Translations under genes and position numbers: made by a program | Notes under the pieces: generated by a model | Database searches by the model: none | What the model was told of the DNA's origin: nothing | What the model saw: the letters and a program-made list of their open reading frames with translations, nothing else | Shown here: positions 45,601 to 57,600 of the stretch, piece by piece | Layout of the letters: each line of letters begins with the position of its first letter | Position numbering within the stretch: the stretch's first letter is position 1 | Assembly: GCA_030248065.1 (NCBI GenBank) | Contig: JASAMV010000698.1 | Span: forward strand, 42,269 to 106,268 | Length of the DNA: 64,000 nt | DNA from: Rhynchonema sp. JSB1_4 | Taxonomy: Eukaryota > Nematoda > Chromadorea > Monhysterida > Xyalidae | Reading direction: 5' to 3'

Positions 45601-48600
45601 TAGTCCGTCCATCAGCTCATGTCACTTTGTGATGCTGCTGGCAGACTTGTTCCCTTCATCCACGTTCTAATGAAAGAGAAATTGAGTTTCCGAAAAAAAT
45701 TATTCTTGCTCCTAAATTGTGGTTTTTATGAAATCGACGTGTTTTATCCATTTTAATTTGATTTAATCTTAAATTTGATCGAATTCAATGGATCGACATA
45801 TTTTATTATTTTTTGTAAAATCGGTCACACTCAATTTCTCTTTCATTAGAACGTGGAGGAAGGGAACAAACCAGCCAGCAGCAATACAAAGTGCCATGAG
45901 CTGGTGGACGGACTATATGTGCGTACGCTAGGTCCGACTGGTTAGACTGCAATCCGTTTTGTTTTGCGACCCAGACCCGTCATGTGTCATCATAAAACCG
46001 AACTATCGCTGGATTACGACACGATTGTTTTATCGTGCGGTCTACAATTGAAATCAATCTCGTTTTCGGTGCCATCCAATTGTGTATTCTGCATTGCGTT
46101 ACACGTAAATAAATTGATTTATGAGATGCGCTCGAATTTGAAATGAAAATGTGTTTGATCAGTTCAACCGACCTGTCATGGGGTCATTTGGTGATCTCCA
46201 GATTGAAATGTAGCGTCGTGTTTCAACGAACTCACCGCAAGTGAATGTTTCCATCGCCTGCACACCGCTTCCTATTGTTTTTATAGTTTGTCACTGCCAA
46301 CAATGACATTATCCTTCAATGTCAGTTGCTTAATTGCTGTTTGAGTTTTGCATCGCACCTATCGCTATATCTGAGACAGAAATGTGCGTCGGAAGGCTGT
46401 GCGGAAGATATTTTATCGAATTTTCGTGTCCTCCGTTTGAGAATGCACCTAAAATCAACATAAATAATCCGCAACAGTCAATTTGACGGCGTTATAGCCG
46501 CGCATGCGCTGTGTGCAGCACACGCTGTTGTCATTTCACCATTGTACACATGCCTCAGTCAGTGCAACAAACCACCTTGTCCATGTATCACAGAATCCCC
46601 TTTCCTTTTCCGATAATATATCAGCTCTACTACAATTGGCGATGTCCAGGTGCTGTGATCTTCCGTTTTTCATTCATTTATACTCGTCAGTGTGGTGCAT
46701 CAGTTGAACAATCGTAACATCACCGAACTACGTAAAATACGGAAGGATATCGTTTCATAAAAGTTATCAATTTCAATCAAAAGCCAATCGGTCGCTCGTC
46801 AGATTTACGATGTTGGCGTGGTGATATGTATATTCTATTTTTTGCCATTTTTTTGTCGTCCGACACCACCAGACGGCCGGTCGACCTTGAATAATCAAGG
46901 GAAGTCGCATGCAGTCAGCAGCACGCGGCAATAATCCCGCCCCCAGGCATGTACACTGCACAACAGTATGTATATGTATGTGCGTCCATTGTTTGCGGCC
47001 GATTAGATGCTGTTTGTCGTGCATGTGCTGCATTGTGCGGTTGCATTCCTCCACACACACATATACATATATGTATTGGCTGTGGTGGGCGTTTGTGCAC
47101 AACGGTCTTTCAGTTATAGACCTTTCTGTTGTGTCTGGCGTTGTGGCCACTCATATTACTCCCTCACTCGTTCAACATTTGAGTGCGGGATTACTACGTT
47201 CGTGCACTTAACCTGCTGTCATTGTCATTCTACACCGTGCTGCATTCCTACTTTTTGGTCATTGATCATGCCTCATAAGACGCCATCTGTGCGCAAAACG
47301 ATCTGAAACCATTCTTATCCTCTTAGTCCTCATCCTCAAACCCAACAACGACTAAGATCCCTCCACATTGTTTAACTCCAGAGGACAAATCCAACTCCGT
47401 TACGATCAGGCCGCGCTCATCTCTTGATGCGCATGTGCCTTTATGCACTCTCCAATCCAAAACAAAGAGCGTATAATTCCGCTGAATGAAATATCAATGC
47501 ATTGAAATTCAAGTTCATGTTTGCGGCCGTTTCCGTGGGCTCCGCTCGTCTCGTCGTATTATAATGCGTGTTTGCTGCTGCCATTTCGGCCATTGTCGTT
47601 ATTCTTTGTTATTTAGTAACAGGTGCTTGCGCGCGTTGAGTTCTGTCTCTGGTGTATAGATCGCGCGCAGTTTTGCCTGCGGTTTATTGAAGCGCGACAT
47701 TATTTTTTTTCGTTCATACCTTTTGGCATTCGCGATTGATTTTGTGCAGAAATAAGGCTTTGCTCGTTGTTTTTGTTTTCCGTGCTCTAGTTTTTAGTGC
47801 CTAAGTAACCGGGAATTAAAATGAACTTGCTACATTTCACAGGAGATTTGACGTTAATTCTTGTCCTACTTTCATATCGCGCCCGTGATCGCTCAATATT
47901 TGCACTTGTGCTGCGGTAAACGGCAAACGCGTTTTGTCGTTGGTTGCCTCTCTACTTCATCCCTCACTAAAACACACAAATGTGACCCATAGCACCTGCG
48001 TGTTGCAGTACATGTACTATTATTATCTGTACGTACATAAATGCAGCCTCCTCCACCACACTCCCCGTTCTTCATCTTTCAGCAAAACATCCACCAACCA
48101 GCATTATAACCATCATCACACACGCACACAGTGACTTATATCCATCATCATATTGTATTTATTGTTCGTCTCGTCGCGCCACCAGAATCATCGAAGCAAC
48201 AGCGAGCGAACTGTTTGACCGTCGCATTACAGTATATTTATAGCAAGGGAATTCGGACGGAGTTTGGTGTTGGTTTGCGTGTCGTGTCGCTCGACCACAG
48301 ACTTCTCCACATCACAAACAGTTTCGTTTGCGCGCGGGAATTATTCCCCGACCGTTTTACCTCAGTGCGCTCACTCTACAAGTTGGCAGTTCCGTGTTAC
48401 AACGACTCTACGTGACACATACATGCTTGGAGTTCCGAGCAGAAAAGTACTTGCATTGTTTTGTCGCGAATTTGGATACCAATAAACAACCCAGCAGCTT
48501 AACGAAAGAAAAAATTTGAGATGGCGATGACATTGCTGCCCCAACAAGCTTTGGTGAGTTTAACGATCGTCACACGACTCCATTCTGGTCGTCTTAATAA

Positions 48601-51600
48601 CCGTCCGTCTTGTCCGCTTATGTTGCTAATGGGCATCATTAATAAGACTACACTTCGGGTTTCGCGAATCCCTGTGCGGTTTTCCGCACTTATACATTCA
48701 GCTACATGCTATGCAAGTGTGGACTTGTGTGCGTGCGTTGGTTGGCGCACACCCACAGCGTGTGGTTTTTCGTTATGGTATGTGCATCTGTTGGCGTTGT
48801 TTTGGCAGCTTTTGTGTACGCAACGTGGCTGCTCTGCCCACACTGTTTTGAGTTCCTCTGAAGCAGAAGCTGAGCTTTTCGTATATGTACAGTATAGCTC
48901 CCTGAATATCAGGTACTGTATCTGTATGTATAACTGCCAGGAATGTGGTGGCCGCTCGGTGCTTATATAAATTACCGCAATTTCTTCACCCCACGTGATT
49001 GACCAAGTTGAACTTTGGGTTCAACTTCTCAAGATTCTGTGTAGCAAAACCGTCAACAGCTTTTTCCAACCGCTGGAAAAAAGTTGTAGGTGAATGGATT
49101 TTTCACAGCCGCGCTTGTTGTGCTGTACCTAAAGCGCCTTATTCCGAATGTTTATGTCTCTGCACACGGCTGTGTTTGGAGCGGCACATTTGTCCAGCAA
49201 CAGTGGTGTGTGAGAGAGAGAAAGTCGTAAAATTCTCGCTTACAACAGCTTTGTGCGCGTTGCTTTAATGCCTTCTCTGTCTCCCTGTCGGGGTCTCGGA
49301 GCTTGACACACATGTGCACAGGCAGGCAGCACAAGCTGCAGCTCCCTGCACTTTTGCTAGCTGCTGAGAGTCTGCATCTAATGCGCGTATGTCGCTGGCA
49401 TTATGACTTTAGTTCTGCGTCTGTGTTCTGAGAGGCCGATATGTACACGGTCGTGTTGCTTCACATTTTGTTTTCAACATTTGTCCTGCTTTGCGACTTG
49501 CCCATCGTGAGTGAGTGAGACCCTTGATACACCGCGGTGCACTGCACCTACTGGTACATAAGTTGTACCTTGGACAGAACCTCGACTGCAACAGGCGTGT
49601 CCGCTAACTGTACATACGTATATGTACGTACATCTATGCGAACAACAACACCGATTTGAAGACGCCATTCCTTTTCGTTTGTGTGGTGCCCCCCGAAAAC
49701 GTTTACGTTGTGCGTTGCGGCCGATCGCGTCTGTTTGCGTCCATACAGTGCCACAAACGGCTTTTGTGGAGAAGCATCCTCTCTGGCCATCCGGTACCAT
49801 AACTGCACATTTTACGTCTCTGTGCACCACGAGTGTTGAGTGAATATGAAGTGCCTCGAGGCGCGTGTTATTGTGGCGCAAACGTTCGACAACTAAAGGT
49901 TGCAATATATCCCTGCGTATCGTATTCAACCCCGGCCCATTATATCCGAAATCCTGAGAACGGCCGCATAACTCTCGAACTTTTATTCATTTCTGAATCA
50001 TAAAAATGTACTCGGCGACTGGCAGTGCTGCAGCCTCACAAAGTGACTTGTACCAGGTAACTGCAGCTTGCGTTCGTTCTTACGAAAAATTTGAGCCTCG
50101 GCTTTCACACGACGTTCGTGTGGCTGTTGTTTTTTTTTGAGATTTATAGCCGTCATTGGTAAATAAGAGTAAAAGCATACGCCTCTTGGTATTTCTCCTG
50201 TTCCTCACTCCCAGGAGTAGTGGACCCAAATTACCAACGGTGGTTGATACTTTAGTCGTTGGTAGGGTTCGAACGGGATCCCGATCCCGAAGTTCAGGAT
50301 CCTTATATGTGGGTTTTGGATCCCAAATTCCGATCCCGAAAATTTCAAAAAAACTCCTACCCGGTCTCGAACAGTTATCTCGGTCTCAATTCCGAAACCT
50401 TTCGGGACCAGAAGCTTTTGACCATTCGAAAAACGTTTTGTTATTTTGCACTCAAAATAATTGATTTCTATCAGGTTTTTACTCAGAATCGTTTCTTTTT
50501 TTTGTTGAAAGTCCTTTGGGGATGAAATTAATGTAGATGTTCGAAGGATAAAATTTAAAGAATAGACGCAAAAGCTTCAGTTTTTATGTGATTAATGAAT
50601 GTGCTCTGATCCCGATCCCGAAAATTCGTCCGTTTAGTCCCGATCCCGGTCCCGGACTTGCGAGCCTGTTGGAACCTTTGTCGTTGGGTGCCACATCTTT
50701 GGCCCTTTTTGTTTAGGACCAATTTTTGTGCTTATTGGTGAGCTTCGGGGCTTGGCGGGCGTTACTATTGCGCTTCGAATAATGTGCTTGGTAATTGAAG
50801 AAACCGGCTTAATGAAACAAAGACTATGCACACGGGCATGGCGATGAAACGCGGAACGTTCCGCCACTTTGTCTCAGTGGTCGAAAAATAATTAGAGCGC
50901 CCCTTTAGCGGCTGCACCATTGGTATCAGATACCAATCAAGCGCTCAAGAGCTAAAGGCCGCCAGTATCGTTTTTGATTAGCAGCCGTCGACGCTTTGGG
51001 CTTGGCTCTGTGGTGGCTGGGAGGCAGATTTTAATGAATGTCCCACACCGTACGATCGTAGAAAACATACGCACATGTCACGCGAGCAAGTGATATACGG
51101 CCATACCTCATTGTTGGGACTTGAGATGGCCGACTGCGGCTGCTATATTGATTGCTACGAGCCATAATAATATTCTTGATTAGCGCACCACCATGTGTGT
51201 GTGTGTGTGTGTCTGCGTGCAGGTTTTCTACATGCGAGTCGCTTCTTGTTGTCGTTGTCGTGACAAAATTGCTTGTTTATGCCTCCAGCTACATAGCTCA
51301 GAGACGCACAAGAACAAGCCCTGAACCTGTTCCGTCCCCCGCGCCGGAAAACTACCGACGGCAGCGCCACTGTGGATGCAGAAAGATGGATTGCTTCGGG
51401 TGGCACGAGGCCAAGAACAAATTGGGCTCGTGTGAGTCTTCGAACCCGACGAAAGTTCATTGAATGTCGTTTCACGACCGGCTATCACTTTGTTTGTGTC
51501 CTATTATATCTGCATATACACATTGCTGCTGCCATATCTGTGGCATTCACTCAAGTACCACATATATAGTTCAGCTAGTGCTCTAATATATTTATTGCGT

Positions 51601-54600
51601 CGTGTCGCCGGAGGTTCAAGTGCACGATTTATCTTGCGCTAAACATTCACAGCCGTGCTTTACGTCGTGCGTGACACATGTGTGACTGACAGCGGTTTGT
51701 TTCGAGTCACTCGGCTCGGCTTCCCAGTGCGCCCGCTAACCAGCCCTAAACGTCGTATGTATACATGACCCCCAATAGGACCGTACATGGCTTGCTTGTT
51801 ACGTCGGCCGAGCGAAATTGTGGTGCTGGCAGATTTATGTAACCTTCTCGAGCTGAGCGAGAAACCACAAGGAATTGTGTTGTATGGCTACTTGCCCTGG
51901 TTTCTGTTATTCGCCCGTTCGAAGCCTGTTCTCGTTGTTTCAACGCTTTGCAGGCTGTATTCGGCAAGTTTTTCTGCAAAGAAATCGAATCGGCAATTTC
52001 GGACGCCCTATCCAAGTGTGTCTGTTCGTTCCGTGGTGCGATAGGTCTCCAGCGCACAATTACGCCGCTATTGTTTATGAATTAAACGAAACGCCGCCCG
52101 CTAGGTTTTTGTGCTTGGATGAAAAAGACATGTATATGTAGAAACGGATCCGTGAGCGTCACGGCCAAAATAGGGCGCATGCGTGTGTGCCTGTCGGATA
52201 AGCAATGAATTTTGCGGCCGTACAAGGTTGATTGGACCAGAATGTCGTCTGCTTTGTAGTCAGCAGCGGTGCGGTGGTCGCAAACAACTTTTGGGTGCCC
52301 GCGTGTCAGCGCACGCATGTTGTCCCTCGTGTGACGTTCGTGGCTCTCGACACGCCCTATACGTCTATCCTGTCGTCTTACACCGTCGTCTGATACCGAT
52401 AGGATAGGACTGGTGTGCCTGTCTTACGCATAGTTGGGTGTGTGTTGCTTATAGGGATGCGCCAGACGCGTCCGCCAGCTACAGATGCCGTCCCAGTCAC
52501 GGTTGGCTGGCTCGCATCTTCTCTATTTTCTGCTCGGTTGCCACCGCAGTCTGCAGTTTGCTTGTTTGCCACCTTTTCAAGCGGCATGCAACGCTTCCCG
52601 ATCAGATCTTGCGCCTGACTCTCTGCTTGTCGATTCAAGCGCCTACACTGGCGCGTTGCAGCGAGCCTTCGATCGCTGTGTTTTGCGGCGTGCGTGCGTG
52701 GTATGGCAATAACGAAACAAGCATGTTTTATACTTGCTTCCTTTCCACTTGACCAACTCGATTGCCCCTACTTGTGTGGAGTGCGTGTGTGTGTTGTTTT
52801 GACCGTATGAACGCGGCGTGTGGCAGCGCTCGTTTATTAAATTTAAAACAAGCGCGCACCGGGTCTCGTTTCGCTTGAAGGAGCGCACTTCATTACCATT
52901 TCCCTTTCTGACAGACAAGTCCGTCCGTCCGGTGCGTCGACTGCTCATTCGTTACTAATCAAGCTGCTCTGCCTCTGCTGCCTTAACGCTTCGTCCGTCA
53001 TTGCACCTTGATGCTCATACCGTACTTGTTTGAGTGCCTGGCGAGTGTTGTTGTTGTTGTTATCGCCGTGAAACACAAGTGACTGCTGCGTTTCATCCTT
53101 CAGACTATTTTGTATGGATTGATGAGTTGCTGGTTCGCTTTAACGACCGGCTCTAACGTCGTTTTGCTGTCGTGCTTCCGTCCAACAGGTTTCCGGTTGT
53201 TAAAGTTGTTCAAGCTGAAACAGTCACGTCTTCGCAGTCAATGTGGGGAAGAGAGAGGCTTTATTTCTGTTTCGGACTTTGGTTCCACTCTTCGTACTAG
53301 TTTGCTGGGCGCTTATTTTGCAGATATTGTCTGGAACTAAGCACACCACCAGCAACCACTTGGTTCCTACAGTTGTTGTGTTGGCGCAGTGATTAGATTT
53401 CTATTGTGCTGCCGAGACAATCCTAAACTCGAGCCCCTAGTCTTTGGGAGCTTGTTGTGCGGTCGTCTGTGGTGTGCTGAGCTAAGTGCGTGTTTGTATA
53501 TCTGTCTCTGTGCGTATGTATTAGTAAGCAGCATCATTAAGCGCGCCGAGCAGCTTTCATAAAGCCCAACAAACACACACTGATTTTATCGATCCCAAGG
53601 CGCGCACAGCACGTCTAGCCCCCGGCGGCCACAGCTGCAGCAGGCGTACAACAGCAGGCCCATGGGCTCTTGTCTGTTTTGTGCCTTCGGTGTAGTGCAC
53701 AAGGCACTGCCTATAGTTCTAGCTGGAACACACGACGAAAGAAGCACGTTAGATAGTGATACTTGTCTTATGTGCGTGTGCGTGTGTGTGTATGCCACGA
53801 AGCTCTCTGTCAGTCGGTCAGTATACGTCGTTGATGATGATAAACTAAACGGAGTGCGTGAGTGCTAAAGTTCGCCATTATTTCTTGCAGAGGCTGTATG
53901 GATTCCGCCTTCTCACGTATACCGAGTCAGTGTGACACAACTAAGCTCTAGCTAGGTAGAATGTCATTCGGTCTTCCTCACAGTGAAGGTGCACGGTTTC
54001 TTCAACTCTACTGATTGGGTGGCACGCGGAGACCACGCTCTGTGTGGCAAATCAAGCGCAACTTCGAATTGTGTGGTCCTTCCTGTTTTTTTTCTCTCGA
54101 ATAACAGGACCGTTTAGCAGCGTGTTATTGTCGTTTTACTTACCTCATGTCCACATTTGACAGTAATCCGTCTGGCTGTCATACAATTAGGCCGGTTTGT
54201 CGCCAATTGACCCAATCCGGTTCCCTCTATTTGCAGAACGTACAAGCGTTGTACCAGCTGCAAGCCGCCCAGGCCGCCTATCCACCGGTATCAACGACGC
54301 TGCCGAACGGTGTGATGACGTCAAGTGCCCCGCAGGGTGCGGCACTCATGTCGAACAGCGCCGTCGCCACGCAAGCCGCCATGCTCGGTAAGTACTGGAT
54401 GATGTTTCATGCACTCATTCATGATACGACCATGCTGTCAGGGTGTGCGGGGTAGTGCAGGCTGTGGGTGGGCGTGCGGCGGGGCACCACTGACCCATTG
54501 GGACGGGGCCAGATAGACCTCGGTCTTGTGACATGTCGGGTATTATTTTAGCTTAGGCGCAGTGGTGTCGTTGAGAAGTCGAAAAGTTCCCATATCCAGC

Positions 54601-57600
54601 CCGAATTTGGGCAAATTTCCCGACACATCGCCTGAAATCTGGACATTTCCCACACCATGGGGCTGCTCCAAAAACTTCCCATACCCGATGGGGTTTCTGC
54701 AAAAGTGACCCCAGGAATTTTCTAAAAGTGCCAAAAGTAGGTCTAAAAGCGCTCAAAATGACGTTTTCTTGCCAAGCAAGCGATTTTTGACATTTTCAAG
54801 CGAAACATGGTCAGCTTTAGCGCTTATCGACATCAAACTCATTTCTTGGTGCTTGTTCCCAAAGTGAAAAATTTTCTATGCCCCATACCAGGGGGTAACT
54901 CCCTCCCCTCCCCGCACAAGACACCACTGCTCACAAGGAATCAGGGTTACTGTTTCTTGCATGAGTCCACGTCCAAAAGCAGAAGGAGCGAGCATGTGCA
55001 AGCTGCTTGTTGTGCGAGCTGTTGAAGTACACCTGCCGGTCATGAGATCGGGATCGCAACTTTTGATGAGGCGGCTCTGACGAGCCCCTTGGCCGGCCAG
55101 TGGTGCCCCGTCGGCCTGGCGCTGGCTCTGTGTGTCCCCTTTTACGATCACTGTACGATCTACACTACACCCTTTTATTAGTAACCTGCCTATTGCTCTG
55201 TATTATTGATTGATTGATTGACTGGCTATGAGGCGATCACGCATGCAAGTCGACTATACATACGCCTACAGCGGAATGCCTATTTATGATATTGTAGAAA
55301 CAGAGAACTCGTGCGTTGCCATCGGTTTTTGAGGGCTCTGTAATTGGACGTGCTTGATTATCAGGCTAGCTTTTAAATTCGCGCCAGTGAGATAACCTGA
55401 AAATCAAGCGCAGTCGCACTACCGTTGCCCCCGGAACGATGTCAACGCACACGCACCTGTTTGTGCACTTGCCGCCGTGTTATTCTTGTGGCCGCCCCCC
55501 CCCGTCCACTTTAGTGTGTGTGTGTGCGTGTTACAATCACATGATGATGACAATGGTTTTACGTTTAACAACAACAATGAAACATCAACAACCAAAACAG
55601 TAACCACCAACCACCCCGCCCACCTGTATCCACACACGCCCGCCACAACCACCGACCATCATGCACTTCTCTGCTGCTGGTTGCTCTGGTGTTGACTTGT
55701 TCGTGTATGCCATTGGCTGACCGTGTTCATTTTCGGATCTGTACTTGACTCGACTTAGACGTGGAGCCGTATCAACTTTCGCTGCCGCGCGTTCAAATGA
55801 AAATCTTGGTTGGGCTGTTTTTTTGATACACCAGATGAACTAATCTTGATCATCGCAAGATTTGTTCATAATGCGTGGGAACAACTTTTTAATGCCGTTT
55901 AGAATCATATAGTACACCAAGTTGGCCCAACGAACATTGGCACGCGGTCCCTCGGATGCGGGCGCATGTTCAAAGTTGATACGGTTCCTACCTTTTCGTT
56001 TCGTCTGGGGAACGGGGGTAACACAGCTACTATTTCATTTGTTTATTTATATTCGTTGGTTTTAAGTTTAATTGTAGCGAAAAGGCCTAACTATACTTCG
56101 TTCTCCCAGAGAACAAAGAACAAATTCTCGCGCGCTGATTGGTCCACGTATGTTCATCAGCCAATCAGCGCGCGAGAATTTGTTCTTTGTTCTCTGAGAG
56201 AACGAAGCATAGTTAAGCCTTAAAAACTACATTTTTTTGTTCACTGCGACTTCGTGCATCCCGCTATACGCAGTCAATTATGATCCGGTTTCTCTGCTAT
56301 GATGTCACACCAAGGAGCACACTTCAATACCTGCTAGCCATATTCTGTCGGGGCTGAGTGACTTGCTGTTTAAATGTTATGATAATGTGGGGTTTGGATG
56401 TAGCGCTCTCTGCAACCACGGATTATGGTAGCTAGAGGGATGGGACGGTCGGCGATGTTTGGGGCTATAATTCAAACCAAAAAGTGGAGTCCTAAAAACA
56501 CTGTACATAAGTCTAATGTGGCGAATCTTTCGCGTTCTTTCCCCGCTATAAGAGGAACGATCACGATTTGATGACCATGTAAGGACCGGAGTTTTTATGA
56601 TAGTTTTTGAACGCCAGACGTCGCCGACCTTTAGAAGTTTACGTTGTTACAAACCTACTATGCCAGTCTCTTTCTGTATGCTTCTTGATGAGACAACTAT
56701 ATTAGCCAGCAAGATGTCATCACTGACTGTGCCTTGACTATTGTGTTCTCTGCATGCTGCCAAGTGAGCTCAAATTTTCTCCGACATTCACAAGGAAGTT
56801 TGACTTTTGTGCCCAAGTGAAGTTTGAGAGTGCGCAGAAAATCATACACCTTTCTTAATCCACACAGCTCATAAATCAGATTTCGCTTGTTCGGAACAAC
56901 TTGTAACACTGGATGAACAAAGTTGATTCGCGTTGCTTGCCCACCCATCACCAGCTAATGCGTGAAGTCAAATGCATACAGTGTTTTGCGCCTGGTGTGT
57001 TACATGCACGTGTTTGCGCACTTATTGTTCGGACAGCCTACACTGTCTAGGCGGGGGTGGTTGCGTTGCGTATCGCGTGCTTGTCCCGTTACACGCAGCT
57101 GCATCTCAAGCACCAGCGTGTGCTGCATCTTGTTGTGTGTGATGTATCATGATTATCTACAAACTTTTCCCTATTGTCAGCTATGCTCTTTTGATGCTCC
57201 TCACATTTAGCACTTTTTTCTTTGAAATGCTACAGTGACTGATTTGCGGTGTTAACAACCTTTCCATACGCACTTCTTTAGCAAATATAATCCCTTTTAC
57301 ACAATGGTGGTTAGCCAGGGCACGAAATAATGGCGTTTCTTTTCGAGAGCTTTACGGTTTACGACTTGGTTTTGGTGTTTGTTTTACTCTAGGTTTGTCT
57401 TGTCTGCCCTGTCGTAATATAGCGAACAGCGAGGCTATCAAGTGATTGAAGTATTGTATGAAACTTGGGGTCACAGTATGAACGAGGGTGATGTTGCTGT
57501 TTCATTTGTGTCCTTGTGGGCTGTACTTTTGACTTGAGCCTGTTTTGAAAGCCCTGTCCGTTTTCTGTTAGAAGCTATTTTAGGCGTTGAGTTAGCACAT

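Larger units (their letters stand above)
37623..54236. other. Very long 5' intron region with candidate alternative first exons
   Basis: Apart from first-exon candidates at 43722-43811, 48521-48553 and 50006-50056, I see no supported exon. Inverted-repeat elements occur at 42380-42766 and 45661-45855, and a CCCGATCCCGA-rich repeat lies at about 50265-50660. The sequence is TG/CA-rich with short microsatellites (GT run at 51193-51210). A 269-codon open frame at 38945-39754 is not convincing as a gene. An acceptor/donor-bounded open stretch at 51302-51431 has the wrong phase for the RBFOX body. Confidence 0.5.

Noticed and set aside
37623..54236. TGCATG (RBFOX-binding) hexamers in the RBFOX 5' introns, e.g. 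39438, 39461, 39977, 42394
   Set aside because: The count I can see is about what chance gives for a hexamer over this length, so autoregulation cannot be argued from it.
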